From [Eubacterium] yurii (lineage in GTDB: Bacteria > Bacillota > Clostridia > Peptostreptococcales > Filifactoraceae), in assembly GCA_900167215.1 (NCBI GenBank), contig FUZS01000007.1, positions 1-64,000 on the forward strand: DNA of 64,000 bases. Reading direction: 5' to 3'. The position numbers and the translations under genes are program-made. The notes under the pieces were generated by a model, which saw nothing but the letters and a program-made list of their open reading frames with translations, was not told the DNA's origin and made no database searches. This document shows, piece by piece, positions 26,541-35,072 of the stretch. The first letter of the stretch is position 1; every line of letters begins with the position of its first letter.

Positions 26541-27509
26541 ATGGAAAAATTAAATAAAATTTCAAATAAAATCGTCCAAAATTTTGGTCTGATTATCATC
26601 CTTTTTTCTGTAATAGCCTACTTTATTCCTAATTATTTTAAATGGATGACAAATTATACTTCTATTTTCTTAGGAATTGCCATGTTTGGAATGGGAACAA
26701 GCATTGATGGAGATAATTTCAAGTCTGTTATGAAAAATCCTCGAGATATCTTTATAGGAGCCTTGGTTCAATTTACAGTTATGCCTCTTGCCGCTTGGTT
26801 TTTAGCGGTAGTTTTCCGCTTAAATACTGACCTTGCATTGGGCATGATTCTTGTAGGTTGTTGTCCGGGAGGAACGGCGTCAAATGTTATAACTCATATA
26901 GCAGGCGGAAATGTTACTATGTCTGTTGCCATGACTACCCTATCAACTCTTTTGGCGCCACTTGTAACTCCTGCCTTGGTTTTCTTGTTGGCAGGAAGAT
27001 GGGTTGAAGTGTCAATCCTTGCTATGTTCAAATCAGTTGTAAAAGTTATTTTGATTCCTGTATTGCTGGGATTCCTCATTAAAAAAGTAATGCCAAAAAC
27101 CGTAGAAAAGGGAAAGTCTGTGTTTCCTCTGATATCTTCTCTTGCAGTTATTTTAATTATTGCAGGTATTATAGGAGCAAATTCTGCAAAAATTGCTGAA
27201 TCAGGAGCTATGGTCTTAATGCTTGTAATTTTACACAATGGACTTGGACTGCTTGGAGGACTTATGGCAGCCAAGTTCTTTAAGATGGACTATGATAAGA
27301 CAACAGCCTTATCTATAGAAGTAGGTATGCAAAACTCAGGTCTTGCCATCAGTCTTGCAACTGCCAACTTTGCTTTGAACCCATTGGCTACATTGCCGGG
27401 CGCAATTTTTTCAATCTGGCATAATATGTCCGGTTCACTCTTTGCCTCATACCGTAAGAATAAAAAGCAAATAATAGAAAATGCAAAGCTGAATTACGAT
27501 AAATTGTGA
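26541..27509 (+). CDS. BASS-family transporter, probably PanS-like
   Basis: A 322-residue protein with nine or ten hydrophobic segments and the bile acid:sodium symporter motifs FGMGTSIDGDNF and GCCPGGTASNVITHIAGGN. It starts 4 bp after panC, so it belongs to the operon. In Salmonella the BASS protein PanS takes up ketopantoate. The position after panC supports the same role here, possibly with pantoate, but substrate choice within this family cannot be read from sequence. Confidence 0.88.
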   Translation: MEKLNKISNKIVQNFGLIIILFSVIAYFIPNYFKWMTNYTSIFLGIAMFGMGTSIDGDNFKSVMKNPRDIFIGALVQFTVMPLAAWFLAVVFRLNTDLALGMILVGCCPGGTASNVITHIAGGNVTMSVAMTTLSTLLAPLVTPALVFLLAGRWVEVSILAMFKSVVKVILIPVLLGFLIKKVMPKTVEKGKSVFPLISSLAVILIIAGIIGANSAKIAESGAMVLMLVILHNGLGLLGGLMAAKFFKMDYDKTTALSIEVGMQNSGLAISLATANFALNPLATLPGAIFSIWHNMSGSLFASYRKNKKQIIENAKLNYDKL

Positions 27510-27581
27510 TAAATTAAAATTTATTTTTAATTTGAATACGGATATTTTTCTTCAAAATATTTTTTGAAAAGTTTCATTTAA

Positions 27582-27695
27582 TACTAATTTATATTTATAA
27601 TACCAAGTATTTTTTACTAATGATATTACAAGTTTATGAATTATCAACAATTATACTGTAATACAATTATACGGCTTTTTAATAGATTTTTAGTA
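27582..27695 (+). repeat. Family A repeat (IS630-derived MITE), copy 5
   Basis: Starts TACTAATTTATATTTATAAT and ends AATAGATTTTTAGTA. Only three bases separate it from the family B copy that follows. Confidence 0.78.
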
Positions 27696-27698
27696 TAA

Positions 27699-27822
27699 TA
27701 CTATTATTTATTTTCCCTATGGATAATTTTCACAAATAATTTTAAAAAATTGTATATGACTAATGATTCTATTATAAATGTACAGAAAATACTTTATCCA
27801 TTATTTTATTAGATTTTTAGTA
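27699..27822 (+). repeat. Family B repeat, copy 4
   Basis: Starts TACTATTATTTATTTTCCCT and ends TATTAGATTTTTAGTA. It lies directly beside family A copy 5, between the pan operon and the shared terminator. Confidence 0.78.
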
Positions 27823-27861
27823 TAAATTTATCTATGAGTAAATGAAATATAATAATAAAAT

Positions 27862-27938
27862 GACCTGCTTATATAGTAATCATAGGCTTTATTTAATTAT
27901 CTATCAGCCTTTGTTACATGATTACTGCTAAGCAGGTC
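27862..27938. terminator. Long bidirectional terminator between the pan operon and hutI
   Basis: GACCTGCTTA (27862-27871) pairs with TAAGCAGGTC (27929-27938). Inside it AGTAATCAT pairs with ATGATTACT, and AGGCT with AGCCT. T-rich DNA follows on both strands. It serves two converging transcripts. Confidence 0.8.
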
Positions 27939-27962
27939 TTTATTTTTACTTCCTTCTTAAAT

Positions 27963-29213
27963 CTACTTATTTTCTCTTACTACTTTTCCTGCCTTTATAG
28001 TCTTTTCCACTATATTTACACCTGTGTGATAAGGTAGGAATCTAAATGAAGGATATTTGAGTATTACTATATCTCCCTTTTTACCTATATCTATAGAGCC
28101 CACTTTATCAGCTCTGTCTACAGCTGCAGCACCGTTTATAGTCATGGCTGTCACCGCTTCTTCAGGAGACATATTCATATAGATAGACGCAAGAGCAAAC
28201 ATCAAAGGTATAGAATTGGTAAAATTACTTCCCGGATTAAAGTCAGTACCAAGCGCCACTGCACTACCTGAATCTATCATCATTCTCGCCCTTGCAAAAG
28301 GCTCTTTAAGACAAAATGCAGTTGTAGGCAACAATGTGCTGATTACTTTTTTCTCAGCCATAGCCTTGATACCATTGTCAGAGGCATGTAAAAGGTGGTC
28401 TGCAGATACAAGTCCAAGTTCTGCAGCAAGCTCTGCCCCACCAAGTTGTACTATCTCGTCAGCATGAATCTTGAGTTTAAGTCCATATTCCTTTGCTTTT
28501 AAATACATCTTTCTTGATTGTTCTACAGAAAATACATTTTGCTCACAAAATACGTCGAAAAACTCTGCAAGATTTTCCTTTGTAACCTCAGGCAAGACTT
28601 CATTTATAATAAAATCCACATAATCGTCAGTTCTTCCGGCAAATTCTTTAGGTGTGGCATGTGCACCCATGAAAGTAATTGATATATCTATCGGGTGAAT
28701 TTCATTTAATTTTTTCATCACTCTAAGTTGTTTAAGCTCAGTTTCTTTGTCAAGACCGTATCCACTCTTACCTTCAACAGAAGTTACACCAAATGCAAGC
28801 ATAGAGTCAAGTCTTTCAAGTCCTCTTTCAATAAGTTCTTCTTCACTTGCCTCTCTTGTAGCTGTAACAGAGCTTACTATACCTCCACCCCTGTTCATGA
28901 TATCCATATAGCTGTCTCCACGGAGTCTCCACGAAAATTCATCAGCTCTGTATCCACCAAATACAAAGTGAGTATGAGAGTCAACAAATCCTGGTAATAC
29001 CGCCTTTCCTGTAGCATCTATGACTTCATATTTCTTTTCGTCATATTTTGACAGTATGTCGGCAGTTTTTCCCAAGTCTTTGATTATACCGTCTTCTATT
29101 ACTACTGCACCGTCTTCAATCACATGGATGTCAGACATCTCTTTTCCGTATTTTGCAGTCTTTCCTGAGCATGTTACCAACTCATTCGCATTTTTTATCA
29201 ATAAATTTGACAT
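27963..29213 (-). CDS. hutI: Imidazolonepropionase
   Basis: The 416-residue amidohydrolase opens imidazolonepropionate to N-formimino-L-glutamate, the third step of histidine breakdown. Metal ligands are seen in DSHTHFVFGGYR, in HADEIVQLGGAELA and in ALGTDFNPGSN near the C-terminus. A strong Shine-Dalgarno (AAGGGGG) precedes the ATG. It lies downstream of hutU on the same strand, with a 541-bp gap containing the hutU terminator and a repeat, so it probably has its own promoter. Confidence 0.96.
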   Translation of the reverse strand: MSNLLIKNANELVTCSGKTAKYGKEMSDIHVIEDGAVVIEDGIIKDLGKTADILSKYDEKKYEVIDATGKAVLPGFVDSHTHFVFGGYRADEFSWRLRGDSYMDIMNRGGGIVSSVTATREASEEELIERGLERLDSMLAFGVTSVEGKSGYGLDKETELKQLRVMKKLNEIHPIDISITFMGAHATPKEFAGRTDDYVDFIINEVLPEVTKENLAEFFDVFCEQNVFSVEQSRKMYLKAKEYGLKLKIHADEIVQLGGAELAAELGLVSADHLLHASDNGIKAMAEKKVISTLLPTTAFCLKEPFARARMMIDSGSAVALGTDFNPGSNFTNSIPLMFALASIYMNMSPEEAVTAMTINGAAAVDRADKVGSIDIGKKGDIVILKYPSFRFLPYHTGVNIVEKTIKAGKVVRENK

Positions 29214-29491
29214 AAATACCCCCTTATATCATTTATATTTTATTACAGACTTAGCAAATATATTTTTACATTCATCATTTATAAAAAAACTTAAGTCTAA
29301 TATGATTAAATATCTCTTTAGCATACTTGTTTAAAAAGCTATATTTTCATAAATGCACATTCCTCAAACTTCAGCATCTAAGTAAAATGCTAATATTAAA
29401 ATCTTTTATTATACTAATAGTTATTAGTATTACAACATCTTATAACAAATATCAAATTATTTAAACAGGTCAGACAGACTTTCAACATTAA

Positions 29492-29613
29492 TACTATTAT
29501 CTATTTAATCTATGGATAATTTTCATAAATGATATACAAAATAGCATATGATTTATACTTTATTATAAATGCTCTGAAAAAGATTTTTCCATTATTTTAT
29601 TAGAATTTATCAT
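29492..29613 (+). repeat. Family B repeat, copy 5, with decayed right end
   Basis: Starts TACTATTATCTATTTAATCT. The right end reads TTAGAATTTATCATA rather than TTAGATTTTAGTA, so it is probably immobile. Confidence 0.72.
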
Positions 29614-29671
29614 AACTGTATGCTAATAATTATAATATACCGTCAATTTTTTTAAAAATTCATTTTTATAA

Positions 29672-29717
29672 AATAAAACTAACAAAGATCGAATTGACGA
29701 TTTTTGTTAGTTTTATT
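29672..29717 (-). terminator. Intrinsic terminator of hutU
   Basis: A 15-bp stem, AATAAAACTAACAAA with TTTGTTAGTTTTATT, around a 16-nt loop. It lies 38 bp beyond the hutU stop, with T-rich sequence after the stem on the minus strand. Confidence 0.8.
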
Positions 29718-29754
29718 ATTTCAATCGTCATCTTTTACATGACAATTACATCTT

Positions 29755-31782
29755 CTATTTTTTAAATATCTTTGCTACTGCTGATTTTACAACGTCTTCA
29801 TCAGCTATATAAGGTACTGTTATGTGGTCTGTACCTTCATTCATCTTGTTGAACTCTATTACTGTTTCGATGGAGTTTTCATTTCTTGCCCATGAACGTC
29901 TTGCAACACCACTCATAACGTCCCATGACAATGCTGATTTTACTATTTCGTCAGCTCTATGGCTACCGTCAAGCACAAGACCAAATCCACCATTTATAGA
30001 TTTTCCTATACCTACACCACCACCGTTGTGTATTGCTACAAGGCTCATACCTCTTGCGCAGTTACCTGCAAAGCATTGGATTGCCATATCAGCCATTACG
30101 TTACTACCGTCTTTGATATTTGATGTTTCTCTAAATGGAGAGTCTGTTCCTGATACGTCATGGTGGTCTCTACCCATCATTACAGGTCCTATTTCACCTT
30201 TTCTTACCATGTCGTTGAACTTAAGAGCGATTTTTATTCTTCCTATTGCATCCTGATACAATATTCTTGCTTGTGTTCCTACAACCATTTGATTTTTTTC
30301 AGCGTCTCTTATCCAGATATAGTTGTCTCTGTCTTGATATCTTCTGTTAGGATCTATACAGTCCATAGCTGCCTTATCAGTTTTTACAAGGTCTTCGTGT
30401 TTTCCGCTTAGGCATACCCATCTGAAAGGTCCGTACCCGTAGTCAAACAATTGAGGTCCCATTATGTCTTCTACATATGATGGCCAGATAAATCCGTCTT
30501 TTTCATCAACTCCGTTTTTAGAAATTTCCTTTACTCCTGCATCATAGATTGCTTTCATAAATGAGTTACCATAGTCGAAGAAGTAAGAGCCCTTCGCTGT
30601 AAGTTTCTTAATTACGTTGAAATGAGCAACAAGTGTATCATCTACCATCTTTCTGAATTTTTCAGGATCTTCAGCAAGAAGTCTTGTTCTTTCTTCAAAG
30701 TCTATTCCTTGTGGGCAATATCCGCCTTCATATACGTTGTGGCAAGATGTTTGGTCTGACAAAAGCGGAATATGGATGTCATGCTCATCAGCATATTCAA
30801 GCAAGTCAACTATATTTCCATGATATGCTATTGAAATAGCTTCCTTCTTATCTTGATATTCCTTTGCTATAGCAAAAACTTCTTCAAGGTTTGCAGATGC
30901 CTTTCTTATCCAACCTTGGTCAAGTCTTGTTTGTATTCTTGAGTAGTCAACTTCAGCTACTATACCTACTCCGTTTGCTATTTCGCAAGCCTTTCCTTGT
31001 GCACCGCTCATACCGCCAAGTCCTGATGTTACGAAAAGTACTCCTGACAAGTCGCCTTCATTTGGTATACCTAATTTCATTCTTCCGGCATTTAGTATAG
31101 TATTGAAAGTACCGTGAACTATACCTTGTGGTCCTATATACATCCAACCGCCGGCTGTCATCTGTCCGTAGTTTGCTACTCCCATTTCTTCAGCTATTTC
31201 CCAATCGTGTAGATTGTCAAACATACCTATCATCATTGCATTTGATATTATTACTCTTGGAGAGTCCGGTTTTGATTTGAATAGTCCAAGTGGATGACCT
31301 GATTCTATTACAAGAGTTTGATCTTGAGTCATCACCTCAAGGTATTTCTTTATAAGTCTGTATTGCATCCAGTTTTGGCATACACTTCCAGTTTCACCAT
31401 AAGTTACAAGTTCGTAAGGATATAGAGCAACAGCAAAGTCAAGGTTATTGTCTATCATTACTTGGAATGCCTTTCCTTCTATACAATTCCCCTTGTATTC
31501 ACCTATTGGCTTACCGTAGAGATTGCCTTCCGGTCTGAATCTGTAACCGTATATTCTTCCTCTTGTAGTAAGTTCTTCCAAAAATTCAGGTATTAATTGT
31601 TGATGATATTTTTCAGGGATGTATCTAAGTGCATTTTTCAAAGCTATCTCCGTTTGGCTTTGAGAAAGACGGAATCCTCTGTCAGGCGCTCTTCTTATTC
31701 CTTCCTGAAATTTTGGCATCTCAGGTAAAACATCGTCTAATTTTATAGTCATAGCTTCTGCAATATCAATATTTGGTATCAT
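29755..31782 (-). CDS. hutU: Urocanate hydratase, long form
   Basis: Converts urocanate to imidazolonepropionate with a tightly bound NAD+. Core motifs are VCQNWMQYRLIKKYLEVM, TAGGWMYIGPQGIVHGT, GLGGMSGAQGKACEIANGVG and the DQTSCHNVYEGGYCP segment that holds the conserved Cys. At 675 residues it is longer than the usual 550-560 form; the extra sequence is mostly an N-terminal extension of about 100 residues, a form known from other anaerobic Firmicutes. The ATG at 31782 is chosen because AAGGAGG lies 7 nt upstream, inside the longer ORF. Confidence 0.95.
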   Translation of the reverse strand: MIPNIDIAEAMTIKLDDVLPEMPKFQEGIRRAPDRGFRLSQSQTEIALKNALRYIPEKYHQQLIPEFLEELTTRGRIYGYRFRPEGNLYGKPIGEYKGNCIEGKAFQVMIDNNLDFAVALYPYELVTYGETGSVCQNWMQYRLIKKYLEVMTQDQTLVIESGHPLGLFKSKPDSPRVIISNAMMIGMFDNLHDWEIAEEMGVANYGQMTAGGWMYIGPQGIVHGTFNTILNAGRMKLGIPNEGDLSGVLFVTSGLGGMSGAQGKACEIANGVGIVAEVDYSRIQTRLDQGWIRKASANLEEVFAIAKEYQDKKEAISIAYHGNIVDLLEYADEHDIHIPLLSDQTSCHNVYEGGYCPQGIDFEERTRLLAEDPEKFRKMVDDTLVAHFNVIKKLTAKGSYFFDYGNSFMKAIYDAGVKEISKNGVDEKDGFIWPSYVEDIMGPQLFDYGYGPFRWVCLSGKHEDLVKTDKAAMDCIDPNRRYQDRDNYIWIRDAEKNQMVVGTQARILYQDAIGRIKIALKFNDMVRKGEIGPVMMGRDHHDVSGTDSPFRETSNIKDGSNVMADMAIQCFAGNCARGMSLVAIHNGGGVGIGKSINGGFGLVLDGSHRADEIVKSALSWDVMSGVARRSWARNENSIETVIEFNKMNEGTDHITVPYIADEDVVKSAVAKIFKK

Positions 31783-32293
31783 AATATCCTCCTTGATTTC
31801 TATCAACAAATCTTATGTACTTTGTGATATATCTTGTCATATCTTATTTGCAATAAAAATTTTAATATTTTATTAAACATCCTATCAGTTTGTTACATTA
31901 AAACTAAAATAGCAATATATTAGATAAATTAAAATTTACTTATTGTCTTAGAAATAAAATAGACCTCATTCTCACAAATACATCATGTTCACATCTTATG
32001 ACTTCATTATAAAATAAACACGTCATTAAATAGTCTATGTGTCTTTGTCAAAAATGTAAAATATTTTCAAGCAAAAATATTTAAAATTTATTTTAATAAA
32101 TTAATTCAAGCTTTTATATAATTTTATTTATATTTTTAATATTTATAAAACGTTTTTCTTTAATTTTTCAGCGTCGAAATACATATTTTATATTAGACGC
32201 TTTTTTATAAAAATATGCTTTTCAAATTCACAAATTTGATGTATCATTTATATACGGTAAATTACTTATAAAATAATTTATAAGGAGGCGATT
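31783..32293. other. Divergent regulatory region between hutU and hutD
   Basis: Very AT-rich and without ORFs. It must carry the hutU promoter (leftward) and the hutD promoter (rightward). The only clear element is the rightward terminator-like hairpin at 32170-32206. Confidence 0.5.
32170..32206 (+). terminator. Terminator-like hairpin in the hutD leader
   Basis: AGCGTC (32170-32175) pairs with GACGCT (32196-32201), followed by TTTTTT on the plus strand. No plus-strand gene precedes it, so it may attenuate hutD transcription or block stray transcripts. Confidence 0.5.
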
Positions 32294-32869
32294 ATGAATT
32301 ACAAGTTAGTAAAACCTGAAGATTTTGTTGTAACTGAGTGGAGCGGAGGCAACACAACCCAATTTTTCATCTATCCTGAGGGCTCCTCACTTGCCAAAAG
32401 AGATTTTGAATGGAGAGTTTCTTCTGCAAGTTTTACAGGTTCTTCTTCCCAGTTTAGTGATTTTTCAGGCTATCAGAGATATATACTTGCACTACAGGGA
32501 GAACTCTTTGTAGAGCATGAAAATCTCTATAGCAGGACACTCTTCCCCTACGATGTGGAATATTTCTATGGAAAATGGACTACTAAATCAAATAACAGCC
32601 TTGATTGCATAGATTTTAATTTCATCGTAAAGGAAGATAAACAGATAAATCTGGCTATACTTAAGGAAGACGATTTATACGCTCCTAAGAAAAAGGGTAA
32701 GTTGATATTGTACTCGAAAGAAAGTTGTATAATTCAAATATCAGAAACGCAAGAGAGCACTATGAACTTAGATGCTGAAAATTTGCTTATTATAGAAGAG
32801 GACGATATTTTGAATTGTATAAAGGTCATTCAAGGTGACTCTCCTGTTGTAATATGTGAAGTCAATTGA
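32294..32869 (+). CDS. hutD: HutD-family protein
   Basis: The 191-residue cupin-like protein begins with the family pattern (LVKPEDFVVTEWSGGNTTQ, then FEWRVSSASFTGSSSQFSDF and GYQRYILALQGE). HutD is encoded in many hut clusters; a role in limiting histidine breakdown has been proposed, and its biochemistry is not settled. AAGGAGG precedes the ATG. It lies in the divergent arm of the hut cluster. Confidence 0.9.
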   Translation: MNYKLVKPEDFVVTEWSGGNTTQFFIYPEGSSLAKRDFEWRVSSASFTGSSSQFSDFSGYQRYILALQGELFVEHENLYSRTLFPYDVEYFYGKWTTKSNNSLDCIDFNFIVKEDKQINLAILKEDDLYAPKKKGKLILYSKESCIIQISETQESTMNLDAENLLIIEEDDILNCIKVIQGDSPVVICEVN

Positions 32870-33470
32870 TTTTTCCTAAAAATAAAATCAAAGTCAATTT
32901 AATATTTAATATAATTGTAAAATTAGAAAAATTTCTTTTTCGACGTTTTATTGACTTTGCGTTTTCCTGTTAAAAAGTCATATTCATAAAAGTATTTTCT
33001 TTTTTGATTTAAGTTTCCTACTATTCATTAAAATTATTAATTACCTAATTTATTCATACTTTTCTATATCATATTTTTATGATATTATTTTTCAAAATGA
33101 CATATATTCGACGTGTTCATTTTATAATTGCTGTAACAACAGTTTAATTTAGGGATTTTTTTGCTAAATTAAAAAAACGTTGCCTATTTTTAAAACTTAG
33201 CATTTGTTTGTGTTATCTTGAGTATGATATCGACTTAGATTTTTCTAATTGATACATAATTATAAGGCAAGCAATATAAATATGTCTCTACATAAAAAAT
33301 AAGTCTATACTTTGCTATAATCATATGAGATGATGACACAATATCAGTAGTTATCATTGTTAAATTATTTAAAGATTAGAGTAATGATATTAAAATGATG
33401 GCTTGGTATTTCGCAAACCGTTTTGTATGCATCATTTATTTTTATCATTTTAAACTAAGGAGGAGTTATT
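32870..33470. other. Long gap between hutD and the YuiF-like gene
   Basis: Contains three inverted repeats: AAAGTCAAT (32890-32898) with ATTGACTTT (32950-32958), TTTAATTTAG (33143-33152) with CTAAATTAAA (33164-33173), and AAATGATG (33393-33400) with CATCATTT (33430-33437). The last is followed by T-rich DNA and lies just before the transporter Shine-Dalgarno. No ORF. Confidence 0.5.
33393..33444 (+). promoter_or_regulatory. Terminator-like hairpin in the leader of the YuiF-like gene
   Basis: Stem AAATGATG with CATCATTT (33393-33437), then a T-rich stretch to 33444. It lies about 30 nt before the start codon and could act as an attenuator. Confidence 0.4.
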
Positions 33471-34850
33471 ATGAATATACTATTTAATCCGGTAATAGTA
33501 TCGGTTATAGTGATGTGCGTTTTATGCTTACTTAAATTTAACGTATTACTTGCTATCATAGTTTCAGCAGTTGTGGCAGGTCTTACCGCCGGAATGCCTT
33601 TTTACATTTCAAGCGATACAGCAAAGGCACTTTTAGCACAAGGTGTACCTGAATATCAGACAAAAAATATAATCGGTGTCTTGGTCGACGGTATGGGCGG
33701 AAACTCTGAAACAGCACTAAGCTATATCTTGCTTGGAGCATTTGCAGTAGGTCTTGCTCACTCAGGTCTCGGCACTATATTATCAGTAAAACTTTCGAAA
33801 GTTCTAAGCGGAAAGAAATTTTTCATGATTTTTGCTATTGCATTTATAGCTTGTTTCTCTCAAAACCTTGTTCCTGTGCATATAGCGTTTATACCTATAT
33901 TGATACCGCCACTATTGGGATTGATGAACAAACTCAAGATTGACAGAAGAGCAATGGCTTGTGCTCTTACATTCGGTCTTAAGGCTCCGTATGTTACAAT
34001 ACCATTGGGATTTGGTCTTTTGTTCCATAATATTTTGGTAGAAAATATCAATAATGCAGGAAAATCTTTAGGAATAGAAATATCTGTAAGCGACACTTCA
34101 AAAGTAATGTGGATTGGCGGTTTGTCAATGCTCATAGGTCTAATACTTTGCGTGCTGTTCCTATATGGTAAAGACAGAGAATATAAGGACGCTCCTGTTC
34201 CCGGTACAGTTGAACATACTGATGTTAAGATGACTAAGGAAGCTTGGGGAGCACTTGTTGGTTGTGTGGTTGTCGCTATAACTTCAATAATAACAAAATC
34301 TCTACCATACTCTGCAACACTTGGTCTTTTTACAATGATAGTAACAGGTTGTATAAAATACAAGAATCTTGATGAAGTCATGAACGGTGGTATAGGAATG
34401 ATGGGATTCATTGCCTTTGTAATGCTTGTTGCGGCAGGATATGGAAATGTACTTACAACAAGCGGTGCAGTTGACGCTCTTGTTAAAAGTGCTTCTGTAT
34501 ACATGGAAGGCTCTAAAGCCATGGCTGCGTTTATACTATTACTTGTAGGATTGCTAATCACTATGGGTATAGGTACTTCATTTGGTACAGTTCCTATAGT
34601 TACTGCTATATATGTGCCTCTTTGCCATACTATAGGATTTTCAGTTCCTTCTATTATACTTCTTATAGGTATTGCAGCTGCTCTTGGTGACGCCGGCTCA
34701 CCTGCGTCAGACTCTACTATGGGTCCTACATCTGGGCTTAATGCTGACGGACAGCATGACCACATTTGGGATACCTGCGTTCCTACATTCATAGCATACG
34801 ACATTACACTTATAATCGGTGGAGTAATAGGTGCCGTTATACTCGGATAG
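33471..34850 (+). CDS. YuiF/NhaC-like transporter, probable histidine permease
   Basis: A 459-residue membrane protein with about eleven hydrophobic segments. Conserved motifs of the Na+/H+ antiporter-like YuiF group include FSQNLVPVHIAFIPILIPP and LGDAGSPASDSTMGPTSGLN. Homologues in hut regulons are predicted histidine transporters. Position between hutD and hutH supports import of histidine driven by an ion gradient. AAGGAGG precedes the ATG, and a terminator follows the stop. Confidence 0.87.
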   Translation: MNILFNPVIVSVIVMCVLCLLKFNVLLAIIVSAVVAGLTAGMPFYISSDTAKALLAQGVPEYQTKNIIGVLVDGMGGNSETALSYILLGAFAVGLAHSGLGTILSVKLSKVLSGKKFFMIFAIAFIACFSQNLVPVHIAFIPILIPPLLGLMNKLKIDRRAMACALTFGLKAPYVTIPLGFGLLFHNILVENINNAGKSLGIEISVSDTSKVMWIGGLSMLIGLILCVLFLYGKDREYKDAPVPGTVEHTDVKMTKEAWGALVGCVVVAITSIITKSLPYSATLGLFTMIVTGCIKYKNLDEVMNGGIGMMGFIAFVMLVAAGYGNVLTTSGAVDALVKSASVYMEGSKAMAAFILLLVGLLITMGIGTSFGTVPIVTAIYVPLCHTIGFSVPSIILLIGIAAALGDAGSPASDSTMGPTSGLNADGQHDHIWDTCVPTFIAYDITLIIGGVIGAVILG

Positions 34851-34859
34851 TCATTAACT

Positions 34860-34894
34860 ATAATTCTCCGTCGGACTTGATGTCGGAGAATTAT
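34860..34894 (+). terminator. Intrinsic terminator after the YuiF-like gene
   Basis: Perfect 11-bp stem, ATAATTCTCCG with CGGAGAATTAT, around a 13-nt loop and followed by a short T-rich tail. It separates the transporter gene from hutH. Confidence 0.8.
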
Positions 34895-35072
34895 TTAATG
34901 TTATAATATATGCTAAAAGTCAATGAAGCTGTCATTAATTTATTTCTCATAATAATTTAATATGACTTAAAATTTTTTGTTTAAAAATTTATTCACACGA
35001 CTTTTTCAATTATTGCTTGGTATAAGTAATTAGGTAATTAATATTTAATAGAATTTGCAAGGAGATTAGTTG

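Larger units (their letters stand above)
29214..29754. other. Gap between hutI and hutU
   Basis: Contains family B copy 5 (29492-29613) and the hutU terminator (29672-29717). A small palindrome TACTAATA-GT-TATTAGTA lies at about 29414-29431 and resembles the joined ends of a repeat. No ORF recognised; the hutI promoter should lie near 29214-29400. Confidence 0.5.

Noticed and set aside
33401-33409. GCTTGGTAT shared by the yuiF and hutH upstream regions (also 35015-35023) as a hut operator
   Set aside because: Only a 9-mer, not palindromic, and similar strings occur within family A repeats.
33860-34804. Minus-strand ORF of 314 codons opposite the YuiF-like gene
   Set aside because: Lies fully inside a well-supported gene; no ribosome site or known domain.
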